Assembly (NCBI RefSeq): GCF_000334895.1
Contig: NZ_BAFM01000018.1
Coordinates: forward strand, 1-64,000
Length of the DNA: 64,000 nt
Source of the DNA: Halococcus agarilyticus
GTDB taxonomy: Archaea; Halobacteriota; Halobacteria; Halobacteriales; Halococcaceae
Reading direction: 5' to 3'
The notes below the pieces were generated by a model, which worked only from the letters and a program-made list of their open reading frames with translations, searched no databases and had not been told where the DNA came from. Positions 8,692 to 16,833 of this stretch are shown here, in pieces (the stretch's first letter is position 1; every line of letters begins with the position of its first letter). Made by a program: the position numbers and the translations under genes.

Positions 8692-8719
8692 GCCGGGATT
8701 CTGAAGTAGACGAGTCCAT
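8692..8719 (+). repeat. Degenerate tRNA-tail stem-loop after tRNA-Ala
   Basis: GCCGGGATT at 8692-8700 is the reverse complement of the 3' part of the tRNA-Ala T-arm (8640-8648), and CGAGTCCAT at 8711-8719 repeats the acceptor end (8648-8656). The same order, inverted T-arm then direct tRNA end, occurs after tRNA-Ser and tRNA-Ile; this copy has lost its loop and most of the 3' arm. Confidence 0.5.
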
Positions 8720-8740
8720 TCCGTCGCTCACTACGTTCGC

Positions 8741-9721
8741 TCAGTCGCCCGCGTCGGCTGCACTCTCCTCCCGATCGTGCCTCATGGCGTCGGAGTACGC
8801 CGATCGATACCGGGAGAGTTTCCGGAGCAGGTAGCCGCCCGCAACCCCGTCGTAGAGTAGAACGAACGCGACGAACACGATCGGTGTGAACGGGATGAAC
8901 AGGGGGAGGTACGTCGCCAACGTGTTGTAGGTGCCGTGGACGAACGCCGCGACGAGCAACCCCTTGACCATGATCGGACCGGCGCTCTCGGGGTTGAACC
9001 GTGCGAGTCCGAGGTAGTACCCCGAGATCGAGGTGTAGATCACGTGGCCCGGTCCGGCGAACGATCGGACGAGCGTGATACCGACAGTCGCCTGCAAGAC
9101 CCCGGTGTTCGTCTGTGCGGCGGCGAGGAACTGCTGGGTGATGTACAGTGAGTTCTCGATCGTGGCGAAGCCGAGTCCGGCGACCGCACCGTAGATCGCG
9201 CCGTCGATGACCGCATCGAAGTGATCCTCGTAGGCGTAAAACCGGACGGCGGCCCACTTGACGGTCTCCTCCAGCGGACCGACGACGAGGTAGAAAAACA
9301 GCGCCAGCCCGACGATCGGGACCACCCCGAACACCCGTTCGAGAACCGTGTTGATGATCGCGGCGAAGCCCGCGAACAGCACGCCCAGCAGGAAGGTGAC
9401 GACCAACGGCTTGAGCGGCTGACGGATCGTCACGTCCTCGTACCAGATGTACCCGGCAAGCGCGAACGCCGGAACGATCGAGAGAAGCATGAACACACCG
9501 AGCGTCGGATTGACGTACACCGCGAGCGCGGTCACCGCGGACTGGGCGACGAGGATCAACACCGCGACGGCGACGACCACGGAGCGGCCGGATCGGGTCA
9601 GGCCGCCGTGAACACGGACAGCGAGTCGGTCGAGTCGCGTCCGTGGGTCCCACGTCGAGATGTCGTAGAGGTCGCGCGAGGAGCCGAGTTTCGCCGCGAT
9701 CGGATCGCGGTCCCGAGTCAT
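8741..9721 (-). CDS. PrsW-family intramembrane metalloprotease
   Basis: A 326-residue protein with about eight hydrophobic helices. The motifs of PrsW/CPBP-type membrane proteases are visible: GPLEETVKW with the Glu-Glu pair near residue 150, GHVIYTSISGY near 225 and FVHGTYN near 262, supplying Glu and two His for zinc. The family cleaves membrane or membrane-associated proteins; Bacillus PrsW cuts an anti-sigma factor, but there is no such target here and the haloarchaeal substrate is unknown. Single gene with start ATG at 9721. Confidence 0.9.
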   Translation of the reverse strand: MTRDRDPIAAKLGSSRDLYDISTWDPRTRLDRLAVRVHGGLTRSGRSVVVAVAVLILVAQSAVTALAVYVNPTLGVFMLLSIVPAFALAGYIWYEDVTIRQPLKPLVVTFLLGVLFAGFAAIINTVLERVFGVVPIVGLALFFYLVVGPLEETVKWAAVRFYAYEDHFDAVIDGAIYGAVAGLGFATIENSLYITQQFLAAAQTNTGVLQATVGITLVRSFAGPGHVIYTSISGYYLGLARFNPESAGPIMVKGLLVAAFVHGTYNTLATYLPLFIPFTPIVFVAFVLLYDGVAGGYLLRKLSRYRSAYSDAMRHDREESAADAGD

Positions 9722-9883
9722 ACCGCTTCCACAGTACGTAGCGTATTAACTGCCGACCCCTAAGAAACCGTCATCGGAGCGTCCGAATTCCGTTGTGCTC
9801 GTTCGTACTCGAGAGTCGACAGTCCCGGTGCGAAACGGCGTGCGACACCGCCGCTCGGTCGCGAACGGGAACCGAACGGTAAT

Positions 9884-9890
9884 CCTTTTA
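9884..9890 (+). promoter_or_regulatory. TATA-like element of citrate synthase
   Basis: CCTTTTA sits about 29 bases before the ATG at 9916, consistent with a message that has almost no leader. Confidence 0.45.
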
Positions 9891-9915
9891 CTGGCAGGTT
9901 GGGTAGGCTGAAGGG

Positions 9916-11067
9916 ATGTCAGACGAGCTCAAGCGCGGTCTCGAAGGCGTGCTGGTGGCCGAATCCTCGCTCAGCAACATCGACGGCGACGCGGGGCGGC
10001 TGGTATACCGGGGCTACGCCATCGAGGATCTCGCTCGGGACGCGAGCTACGAGGAGGTGTGCTACCTCCTCTGGCACGGCCATCTCCCCGACCGTGACGA
10101 GCTCGACGCGTTCGAAGACGACCTCACGAGCGAGCGCGCGGTCGACGATCGGGTTCTCGCGACGCTCGACGATCTCGCCGGCGACGAGCGGCCGATGGCC
10201 GCGCTCCGCACCGCGGTCTCGATGTTCTCGGCCGGCGATCCCGACTCCGAAGCCAATCCCCGCGAGCGCGAAGCGACCCTCCGGAAGGGGCGACGCGTCG
10301 CCGCGAAGGTGCCCACGGTGCTCGCGGCGTTCGACCGCCTGCGCAACGGCGAGGAGCCCGTCGAACCGCATCCGGATCTGGGCTACGCCGCGAACTTCCT
10401 CTACATGCTCACCGGCGAGGAGCCCGACGACGTGGCGGCCGAGACGTTCGACCAGGCGCTCGTGCTCCACGCCGATCACGGCCTGAACGCCTCGACGTTC
10501 ACCACGATGGTGATCGCGAGCACGTTCGCCGACGCCTACAGCGCGCTGACTGGCGGCGTGGGTGCGCTGTCGGGGCCGCTCCACGGCGGCGCGAACCAGG
10601 ACGTGATGGAGCTGCTCCACGAGATCGACGAGGCGGGCGCGGACCCGGTCGAGTTCGTCGCCGACGCGCGCGCAAACCGTGAGGACTGGCGGGTGCCTGG
10701 CTGGGGCCACCGCGTCTACAACGTCAAGGACCCCCGCGCGGACATCCTTCAGGATCGGCTGGAGGAGCTCGGCGAGTCCGCCGGCGAAACCAAGTGGTAC
10801 GACGCCACCACCGCGATCGAGACCCACCTCCGCGAGGAGGGGCTGATCGAGAAGGGGATCGCCCCCAACGTCGACTTCTACTCGGGTTCGGTCTACCATC
10901 AGCTCGGGATCCCGATGGACATGTACACCCCGATCTTCGCGATGAGCCGGGTCGGCGGCTGGCTCGGCCACGTCCTCGAATACCAGGAGAACAACCGGCT
11001 GATCCGCCCGCGCGCCCGCTACACCGGTCCCGAGAACGAGTCGTTCGTGCCGGTCGACGAGCGCTAG
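9916..11067 (+). CDS. citZ: Citrate synthase
   Basis: A 383-residue citrate synthase, the normal length of the short archaeal form. It condenses acetyl-CoA and oxaloacetate at the entry of the TCA cycle. Visible marks: the N-terminal GLEGVLVAESSLSNIDG opening, the first catalytic His in LHADHGLNAS, the family signature GPLHGGANQDVMELL, the second His in PGWGHRVY, and the C-terminal RPRARYTGP substrate-binding arginines. It is monocistronic; a perfect inverted repeat follows the stop. Confidence 0.96.
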   Translation: MSDELKRGLEGVLVAESSLSNIDGDAGRLVYRGYAIEDLARDASYEEVCYLLWHGHLPDRDELDAFEDDLTSERAVDDRVLATLDDLAGDERPMAALRTAVSMFSAGDPDSEANPREREATLRKGRRVAAKVPTVLAAFDRLRNGEEPVEPHPDLGYAANFLYMLTGEEPDDVAAETFDQALVLHADHGLNASTFTTMVIASTFADAYSALTGGVGALSGPLHGGANQDVMELLHEIDEAGADPVEFVADARANREDWRVPGWGHRVYNVKDPRADILQDRLEELGESAGETKWYDATTAIETHLREEGLIEKGIAPNVDFYSGSVYHQLGIPMDMYTPIFAMSRVGGWLGHVLEYQENNRLIRPRARYTGPENESFVPVDER

Positions 11068-11078
11068 GAACACCCACT

Positions 11079-11137
11079 TTTTTGGAGAGGGTTCGAGGGA
11101 GCAAGCGAAGCGAGCGACCGAGAACCCTCTCCAAAAA
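11079..11137. terminator. 16-base inverted repeat after citrate synthase
   Basis: TTTTTGGAGAGGGTTC at 11079-11094 is exactly repeated in inverse at 11122-11137, with a 27-base loop made of AGCGAAGCGAGC-type sequence. It begins twelve bases after the citrate synthase stop, so a transcript-end structure is likely. Confidence 0.5.
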
Positions 11138-11409
11138 CCTGTCTTGCTGAGCGAAGCGAAGCAAGGCTCGGAAGACGAGCGAAGCGAGTCTTCCGGTGGA
11201 CTAAAAACACCCGCTCGTTCGCTTCGCTCACTCGCGGCGAACCGCGCTCGCTTCGCTCGCGCGGACGACACCGCCACCGCACAGCACCGCCCGAGCCCTC
11301 AACGCGCGCTCACTTCGTTCGCTACTCGCTCCCGCCGGTCGCTCGCGCGTTTCGCCCTCGATCCGCCAGGTCCGCTCCCGCAACCGCACCGCCGCCGGTT
11401 GCGCGGCGG
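11138..11409. repeat. Intergenic palindromic DNA with a family A repeat (minus orientation)
   Basis: No gene is visible between citrate synthase and the MATE gene. The stretch is made of GCGAAGCGAGC-type palindromes. At 11269-11393, read on the minus strand, it matches family A: a GCGGTTGCGG element, CCTGGCGGAT-GAGGGCGA, a variable palindromic segment, then GAGGGCTCGGGCGGTGCTGT and GCGGTGGCGG. Other copies are at 19674-19770, 38883-39026, 39028-39090 and 39967-40236. Confidence 0.6.
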
Positions 11410-12825
11410 CTACGCCTCCGTCCCGCTCCGCTCGTCGAGCATCGACGCGGCGCGTGCCGCCCAGTCGCCACGCCGGAACCCGACCGCGACGATCACCGCC
11501 ATCACGGCGTAACTGGTGGCGATCCCGACGTACGCACCGAGCACGCCGTAGTCGAGGGCCACACCGAGGAGGTACGACACGCCGAGCAACCCGCCGAAGG
11601 TGCCGACGACTCGGCCGAGAAACGGCGTCCGGGTGTCGCTTCCCCCTTGAAGTGCGCCAGAGATCACGGTAAACGCGACGAGAAACGGCGCGGCGAGACC
11701 GTACGTCCGCGCGAAGTCGGCAGCGTAGCCGAGCGTCGCGGGGTCGTCGGTGAACAGCGCGACGAACGGTTCCGCGAGCAGCGCCACGAGAACCCCGACC
11801 GCACCGACCGTCACGAGCCCGAGCACACACACCGCCCAGCCGTTGAACCGGGCACGCTCGGGATCGCCCTCGCCGAGCGGCTGGCCGACGACCACGTTCG
11901 CCGCCACGGCGTACCCCCGCGAGAGCGGGCCCGTGACCTGCTGGTACGCCCGCCGCCCGATCTGGAACGCAGCGTTGACTGCCGTCCCGAACCCGAGCAA
12001 CAGAGCATTGAAGGGGAACTCCGCGAGCGTCGCCACCAGGCCTTCGCCGATCCGTGGGAGGCTGACAGCGACGAGCTGGCGTGCAATGACCGGGTTCCGC
12101 GGCCGGACGAAGCTCGCGGCAGTCCACGGCCCGCCGAGCCGTCCCGACGGAACCGCGATCGCCACCGCGAGCACGCACGCGGTGAAGACGTTCGCGCCCG
12201 CGGTGGCGAGCCCGACACCGACGACTTCGAGTGCGGGCGCGCCGAAGTAGCCGAGCCCTAGCACGACCGAGCCGACGACGTTCAGGACGTTGGCGACCAC
12301 GTTGACGTACATCGGCGTCCGGGTGTCGCCGGTGCCCTGGAGCGAGCGCGCGGCGATCAGCGCGACGTGGCGCGCGGGCGCGGTCGCAAGGATCACCGCG
12401 AGATAGGTCCCACCCATCCGCGCGACCCGCGGCGGCGCACCCAGCAGCGCGATCGCCTGCTGGCCGAACAGCAGCCCGAACGCGACGAACGGGATCCCGG
12501 CGAGGAGCCCGAGCACGAGCGCCTGCGTCACCGCCTCGTCGCGGGTTGCGTCCGCGCCGCGGCCGGTGTCCTGACTGGAGAGCGCGATCGCACCCCCGCC
12601 AAGCCCGAGCCCGATCCGGAGCGGAAATCGGGCGTAGAGATCCGCGAGTCCGACAGCGGCGACCGCTGCCGGCGAGAGCAGGCCGGTGACGAACACGTCG
12701 ACCGTCCGCATCAGCGTCCGGGTGGTCTGCTCGGCCATCACCGGCCACGCGAGCGAGAGGACGCGCCGCCAGACCCCGAACAGCCGCTCGCGCGTCCCGG
12801 TCGCCCCGTCGGCCTCGCGTGACAT
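11410..12825 (-). CDS. MATE-family multidrug/sodium antiporter
   Basis: A 471-residue protein with twelve hydrophobic helices in two homologous halves, the normal size for a MATE exporter. The first helix opens with the LAWPVMAEQ signature and the second half has the matching VSLPRIGEGL. The conserved segment QGTGDTRTPMY is present in the first half and is echoed by QGGSDTRTPF in the second, showing the internal duplication. MATE pumps expel cationic compounds in exchange for Na+ or H+. I start it at the ATG at 12825; the frame is open upstream, but that part lacks homology and would run into the promoter region shared with the divergent ilvA gene. Confidence 0.9.
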   Translation of the reverse strand: MSREADGATGTRERLFGVWRRVLSLAWPVMAEQTTRTLMRTVDVFVTGLLSPAAVAAVGLADLYARFPLRIGLGLGGGAIALSSQDTGRGADATRDEAVTQALVLGLLAGIPFVAFGLLFGQQAIALLGAPPRVARMGGTYLAVILATAPARHVALIAARSLQGTGDTRTPMYVNVVANVLNVVGSVVLGLGYFGAPALEVVGVGLATAGANVFTACVLAVAIAVPSGRLGGPWTAASFVRPRNPVIARQLVAVSLPRIGEGLVATLAEFPFNALLLGFGTAVNAAFQIGRRAYQQVTGPLSRGYAVAANVVVGQPLGEGDPERARFNGWAVCVLGLVTVGAVGVLVALLAEPFVALFTDDPATLGYAADFARTYGLAAPFLVAFTVISGALQGGSDTRTPFLGRVVGTFGGLLGVSYLLGVALDYGVLGAYVGIATSYAVMAVIVAVGFRRGDWAARAASMLDERSGTEA

Positions 12826-13042
12826 CGCCGGGTCTCCACTCGCGTCGGGTTTGACGCTGCCGGAAGCGGCACACGGTCCGACGGTGGCGTGGCGCTTCGT
12901 TTGCCATCGCTTACCGCTGCTCTCGACGGCTTCGGAACCCAGCTTCACATTCACCCCGCATGGCAGAGGTTGAAGACGAACCGGGCTCGATCACCAGTGG
13001 GTCACACGCCTCGGCGGTTCTCTCCGCCGCCGTTTTCGACAA

Positions 13043-13052
13043 CCGTTATACC
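13043..13052 (+). promoter_or_regulatory. TATA box of ilvA
   Basis: CCGTTATACC is centred about 26 bases before the ATG at 13074. This fixes the start there, not at the upstream in-frame ATG at 12960. Confidence 0.6.
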
Positions 13053-13073
13053 GCGGAGCAACCGACTCGCCGC

Positions 13074-14285
13074 ATGATCGAACTCGCCGACGTGCTCGAC
13101 GCCCGCGAGCGCGTCGCAAGCGTCGCCCGCCACACACCGCTCGAATACTCGTACTCGTTCTCCGAGATGACCGGTGCGGCGGTCCACCCCAAACTGGAGG
13201 TGTTCCAGCGCACCGGCTCGTTCAAGCTCCGCGGCGCGACCAATCGGATCGCGCTTCTCTCTGCCGACGAGCAGGCGGCGGGCGTCGTCACCGCGAGCGC
13301 GGGCAACCACGCTCAAGGAGTGGCGCTCGCGGCCACCCGCGCGGACGTCGACAGCGTGGTCGTGATGCCCGAACACGCCCCGATCGCGAAGGTCCAGGCC
13401 ACCCGAAGCTACGGGGCCGAGGTCGTGCTCCACGGTGCGGACTACGACGCAGCCCAGGCCCGCGCTCACGAAATCGAGGCCGACGAGGGTCGAACCTACG
13501 TCCACGCGTTCGACGATCCGGCCGTGATGGCCGGCCAGGGAACGATCGGTCTGGAAATCGTCGAGGACTGTCCCGAGGTCGACACCGTGGTAGTGCCGAT
13601 CGGCGGCGGCGGCCTCATTTCCGGAATCGCCACCGCAGTCGAGGCGAAATCGCCCGACACGCGGGTTGTCGGCGTCGAGGCCGCGGGCGCACCGAGCGCG
13701 GCCCGATCGCGCGAGGCGGGGACGATCGAGGAACTCGACGGCGTCGACACGATCGCCGACGGGATCGCCACCCGCAAGGTCGGCGATCGGACGTTCGAGG
13801 TGATCGAGGAACGCGTCGACGAGGTGGTGACGGTCTCGGATCCCGAGATCGCGGTCGCGATCACGACGTTGCTCGAACGCTCGAAAACGCTGGTGGAGGG
13901 CGCTGGCGCGGTCCCGATGGCCGCCGTTCTCTCGGAGGCGTTCGAGTACGCCGACGACGAGGTGATCGTCCCCGCACTCTGTGGCGGCAACATCGACCTC
14001 AACATGCTTCGGACGGTCGTGATGCGCGGCCTCGTCGAGACCGGCCGCTATCTCCGCCTGCGGACCACGCTGGCCGACCAGCCCGGTTCGCTCGAACAGC
14101 TCATCGGGATCATTGCCGCGGAGCGCGCGAACATCTACGCCATCCAGCACGACCGGACCACCCGCGACACCGGGATGACCGCGACCGAGGTCGAGATCGA
14201 CCTCGAAACGCGGGGCGAAGCCCACGTCGCGGCCCTCCTCGACGAACTCGAAGCCAACGGCTACGACGTCGACGTGCTCGTCTAG
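13074..14285 (+). CDS. ilvA: Threonine ammonia-lyase (threonine dehydratase)
   Basis: A 403-residue PLP enzyme that deaminates threonine to 2-oxobutyrate, the first step of isoleucine synthesis. The PLP lysine is in TGSFKLRGA near residue 49; the substrate and cofactor loops SAGNHAQGVA and PIGGGGLISG follow. After the catalytic domain (about 1-315) comes a C-terminal ACT domain beginning at LRLRTTLADQPGSL, which usually binds the feedback regulator. The start at 13074 is supported by a TATA box 26 bases upstream; homologues begin at this MIELADVL. Confidence 0.94.
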   Translation: MIELADVLDARERVASVARHTPLEYSYSFSEMTGAAVHPKLEVFQRTGSFKLRGATNRIALLSADEQAAGVVTASAGNHAQGVALAATRADVDSVVVMPEHAPIAKVQATRSYGAEVVLHGADYDAAQARAHEIEADEGRTYVHAFDDPAVMAGQGTIGLEIVEDCPEVDTVVVPIGGGGLISGIATAVEAKSPDTRVVGVEAAGAPSAARSREAGTIEELDGVDTIADGIATRKVGDRTFEVIEERVDEVVTVSDPEIAVAITTLLERSKTLVEGAGAVPMAAVLSEAFEYADDEVIVPALCGGNIDLNMLRTVVMRGLVETGRYLRLRTTLADQPGSLEQLIGIIAAERANIYAIQHDRTTRDTGMTATEVEIDLETRGEAHVAALLDELEANGYDVDVLV

Positions 14286-14354
14286 AGGAAACGGTCCACG
14301 GCGACACGCGTTCGATGGCGCGGTATTTAGGTCGCCAGCTGACGAGGCAGACGT

Positions 14355-14666
14355 ATGACGGACCACTACGACAAACTCGTTCGCGACCAGATTCCGGAAA
14401 TCATCGAGCGCGACGGCGAAACCGCGGTCACGCACGTTGCGGACGACGACGAGTACCAGCGCCGGCTGTGCGACAAACTCGACGAGGAGACGGCGGAGTT
14501 TCGAGCGAGTGGCGACCTCGAAGAACTCGCGGATGTCGTGGAAGTGGTCTCCGCTATCTGTACCTCGCGGGACATCGATCCGGACACGCTGAAGCAACGA
14601 CGACGGGCAAAAGCCGACGCGAGAGGAGGGTTCGCGGATCGAATCGTGCTGGAGCGCGTCGAGTAG
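14355..14666 (+). CDS. MazG-like nucleotide pyrophosphohydrolase
   Basis: A 103-residue all-helical protein. The opening YDKLVRDQIPEII is the hallmark of the small house-cleaning pyrophosphohydrolases related to HisE/MazG, and the metal-binding pattern DEETAEF followed by EELADVVEVV supplies the acidic residues that bind Mg2+. Such enzymes hydrolyse unwanted nucleoside triphosphates; the exact substrate is not known. The next small membrane gene starts immediately after its stop, so the two form an operon. Confidence 0.88.
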   Translation: MTDHYDKLVRDQIPEIIERDGETAVTHVADDDEYQRRLCDKLDEETAEFRASGDLEELADVVEVVSAICTSRDIDPDTLKQRRRAKADARGGFADRIVLERVE

Positions 14667-14876
14667 ATGCAACCACGAACCAAGGCGAGTCTGCTGTGGG
14701 GCGCGATCGCCGCGCTCGTCTTTCTCGTACTCGTCCAGGGCTATACGCTCCTCGTCGCCTCGGGGCCGACGATCGGCATTCTCTCGAAACTCGGGGTCTC
14801 CGGGGTCGTCGGCGTCTGCGGGGCTGCATCGAGCTACGCGCTGGAGGGGTGGCTGGCGCGGAGCGAAAGGTCTTAA
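14667..14876 (+). CDS. Small two-helix membrane protein
   Basis: A 69-residue protein of unknown function with two hydrophobic segments (about residues 9-30 and 36-58), a basic N-terminus and an arginine near the end. The ATG follows directly on the stop of the pyrophosphohydrolase gene, so it is translated from the same message. It might anchor or partner that enzyme, but there is no direct evidence. Confidence 0.65.
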   Translation: MQPRTKASLLWGAIAALVFLVLVQGYTLLVASGPTIGILSKLGVSGVVGVCGAASSYALEGWLARSERS

Positions 14877-14902
14877 CCGCCGACTCCGGTAGGCTCATTC
14901 GA

Positions 14903-14983
14903 GCCGGGATGGCCGAGTGGTAAGGCGCACGCCTGGAAAGCGTGTTCCCTTTGGGATCCGGGGTTCAAATCCCCGTCCCGGCG
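14903..14983 (+). tRNA. tRNA-Ser (anticodon GGA)
   Basis: Acceptor stem GCCGGGA pairs with TCCCGGC, discriminator G. The anticodon GGA is at 14935-14937 and reads TCC. The long variable arm, GTTCCCTTTGGGATC, is the class II feature expected for serine. TATA-like CTTAAC lies about 28 bases upstream. A second copy of its 3' end is at 15093-15113. Confidence 0.97.
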
Positions 14984-15023
14984 CTTCTGCGAGGAACGGA
15001 CGTGACGAGCGAAGCGCACATCA

Positions 15024-15113
15024 CGGGGATTTGAGCAGACCAGTCGCAGCCCGGGAAGCGAGCGGAGCGAGCGACCCGGAACGTCTGGGCGAGTTCAAAT
15101 CCCCGTCCCGGCG
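15024..15113 (+). repeat. tRNA-tail stem-loop after tRNA-Ser
   Basis: CGGGGATTTGA at 15024-15034 is the inverse of the tRNA-Ser T-arm, and GTTCAAATCCCCGTCCCGGCG at 15093-15113 repeats the last 21 bases of the tRNA. The two arms can pair with each other. Between them is CCAGTCGCAGCC, which also occurs in the corresponding unit after tRNA-Ile. Confidence 0.7.
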
Positions 15114-15298
15114 TTCTCGTGAATAGTGCGGGACCGAATCCCGCGGACCATGCGAACGGTGGCTTCGCCACCGTGAGCAGACGAAGTGGACGAGAGCTCG
15201 GGGCGGCGAAGCCGTCTCGAACGACTCCGCTCGACAGAACGCCGAGACGGCTTCGCCGTCTCGTGATGACGAGAGAGCAACGCTCTCTCGAACCACGA
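15113..15298 (+). repeat. Family B palindromic element, long copy
   Basis: Starts with GTTCTCGTGA, directly joined to the tRNA-Ser tail copy. It holds a string of hairpins: GCGGGACC.., GGTGGCTTCGCCACC, the block GACGAGAGCTCGG, then a perfect hairpin at 15243-15263, the spacer TGATGA, a second perfect hairpin at 15270-15290, and AACCACGA. The same order is seen at 40088-40202, and the hairpin pair alone again at 15346-15403. The stems differ between copies while the spacers are conserved. Confidence 0.65.
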
Positions 15299-15345
15299 GA
15301 CAGAGCAGGGAGCAGCTTCGCTACAACCGTGCTTTTGCTGTCGTT

Positions 15346-15403
15346 CGAAAGGCGCTCCGCGCCTTTCGTGATGGCGAAAACGCTACGCGTTTTCGAACCA
15401 CGA
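15346..15403 (+). repeat. Family B hairpin pair, second copy
   Basis: A 10-bp perfect hairpin (15346-15368), the spacer TGATGG, an 8- to 9-bp perfect hairpin (15375-15395) and AACCACGA. It repeats the layout of 15243-15298 with different stem sequences. Confidence 0.65.
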
Positions 15404-15417
15404 ACGGACGCGAGCAG

Positions 15418-15537
15418 CTACAGAAGTCCCAGATACGCTGCCCCGAAAAACAGTCCGAACACCACGACGAGCAGCAACAACAGACCGATCATGTACTGAT
15501 ACATGCCATCGACCGACATCGGCGACGGGAGATCCAT
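15418..15537 (-). CDS. Very small single-helix membrane protein (39 aa)
   Basis: A 39-residue frame from ATG at 15537 to TAG at 15418. The first half is polar and Met-rich; the second half is one strongly hydrophobic helix with a run of Leu and Val followed by FGLFFGAAYLGLL. Codon use (GTC, CTC, CTG) is haloarchaeal, while the surrounding DNA is repeat. Tiny single-span proteins of this kind are common in haloarchaea and usually unannotated. Function unknown. Confidence 0.55.
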   Translation of the reverse strand: MDLPSPMSVDGMYQYMIGLLLLLVVVFGLFFGAAYLGLL

Positions 15538-15624
15538 GGGCGACTCGTACCAGCGGAGACGTTTAGCACTACCGTAATACTCGCACGGACGGCGCTGGTC
15601 GCTGGCGACGCGGCCGGTCGAGGG

Positions 15625-16731
15625 TCAGAGCCGTGAAAGCACCCGATCGATGTCCTCGGCGGTGTTGAACGCGTGGGCCGAGATCCTGATCGCGTCGGGC
15701 GACGGGATCGATCGAACCCGAATGTCGTGGCTCGCGAGTCGCTCGACAGTGGCATCGGGATCGCCGACGTCGATAGTCACGAGCCCCGATTCGTACTCGC
15801 GCGGGCTCAGGAGAACATCGTCGTCGAGACCGTCCTTGAGCCGGTCGGTAAGGCGTTCGATTCGCCCCTCGATCGTGTCGAAACCGATCGAATCGAGACA
15901 CTCGATCGCCGCAGCGAGGCCCGCGTGCGGGGCGGGCGAAGCGGTGCCGACTTCGAGCCGACGTGCGCCCGCAGCGAACCCCTCATCCAAGTCGTTCGGG
16001 TCCGTGACGCTCCGGTAGCCCACTCGCTGGGGGTCGAGCGCCGCGGTGGCGTCGTCGGCGACGTACAGAAAGCCCGCACCCCATGGCCCGAGCAGCCATT
16101 TGTGGCCGGCCCCGACCACGAAGTCAGCCTCCCACTCGTCGACGTCGACCGCGACCTGACCGGGCGACTGGACCGCATCGATCAGGACGCGAACTCCCGC
16201 ATCGTGAGCCATCGCGACCGCCTCCGTGATCGGGAGTCGCGTCCCGTAGTTCCACGTGATCGAACTGAGACAGAGCAGGTCCGCGCCGTCGAGGGCGGTC
16301 GCGAGGTCGTCGCGGTCGAGGCGTCCACGGGTAGTCTCGATCACGCGCGTCTCGACGCCGTGGCGGTCGGCGAGGCGCTCCCACGGCAGGATGCCGGCCG
16401 GGTGCTCGCAGTCGGTTCGGACGACTATGTCGCCCGCTTGCCATGGCAGCGCGGTCGCGATCCGGTTGATCCCGTCGGCGGTGCTCTGGGTTAGCGCGAT
16501 CTCGTCCGGGTCGGCCCCGAGGAAGTCGGCGACGGTCTCTCGTGTGTCGTCGAACGCCGCGAAGAGCGCGGGGTACATCCCCTCCGCGGCGGGCGCGACG
16601 TACTGGTGGTGTTCGACGCAGTCGGTGACGGCCTCGACGACGGGACGCGGAGCGGGGCTCGCGGCACCCGTGTTGAGGTAGGTGATCTCGTCGAGCGCCG
16701 GGATCGCGTCTCGGAGATCGAGTGGGTCCAT
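15625..16731 (-). CDS. Class V aminotransferase (cysteine desulfurase/IPN epimerase-like)
   Basis: A 368-residue PLP enzyme of the aminotransferase class V fold. It begins IPALDEITYLNTGAASP, the usual opening of this group; the PLP lysine is in VGAGHKWLLGPWG near residue 205, preceded by the aspartate in VLIDAVQSPG that binds the pyridine nitrogen. No Cys-bearing loop of a group I cysteine desulfurase is seen, so it may be an isopenicillin-N-epimerase-like or selenocysteine-lyase-like enzyme; the reaction is not fixed. The ATG at 16731 is taken because homology begins there; the open frame continues antisense through the next gene. It is divergent from the creatininase gene. Confidence 0.85.
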   Translation of the reverse strand: MDPLDLRDAIPALDEITYLNTGAASPAPRPVVEAVTDCVEHHQYVAPAAEGMYPALFAAFDDTRETVADFLGADPDEIALTQSTADGINRIATALPWQAGDIVVRTDCEHPAGILPWERLADRHGVETRVIETTRGRLDRDDLATALDGADLLCLSSITWNYGTRLPITEAVAMAHDAGVRVLIDAVQSPGQVAVDVDEWEADFVVGAGHKWLLGPWGAGFLYVADDATAALDPQRVGYRSVTDPNDLDEGFAAGARRLEVGTASPAPHAGLAAAIECLDSIGFDTIEGRIERLTDRLKDGLDDDVLLSPREYESGLVTIDVGDPDATVERLASHDIRVRSIPSPDAIRISAHAFNTAEDIDRVLSRL

Positions 16732-16803
16732 ACTCGGGCTACGGCGGGTGGGGATTGAAACGTTCCCATCCGGAGCCGCGGCCACGAGAGCCGAAGTGGA
16801 CAC

Positions 16804-16812
16804 CGTTATGCG
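16804..16812 (+). promoter_or_regulatory. TATA box of the creatininase-family gene
   Basis: CGTTATGCG lies about 27 bases before the ATG at 16834, predicting a leaderless transcript. Confidence 0.5.
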
Positions 16813-16833
16813 GGGTCCGCTCGACACGCCGGT

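Noticed and set aside
15093-15113. Second copy of the tRNA-Ser end taken as another tRNA or a simple attachment site
   Set aside because: Only 21 bases are present, with no D-arm or anticodon, and only 130 bases separate the copies, so no element sits between them. The paired inverted arm needs another explanation.
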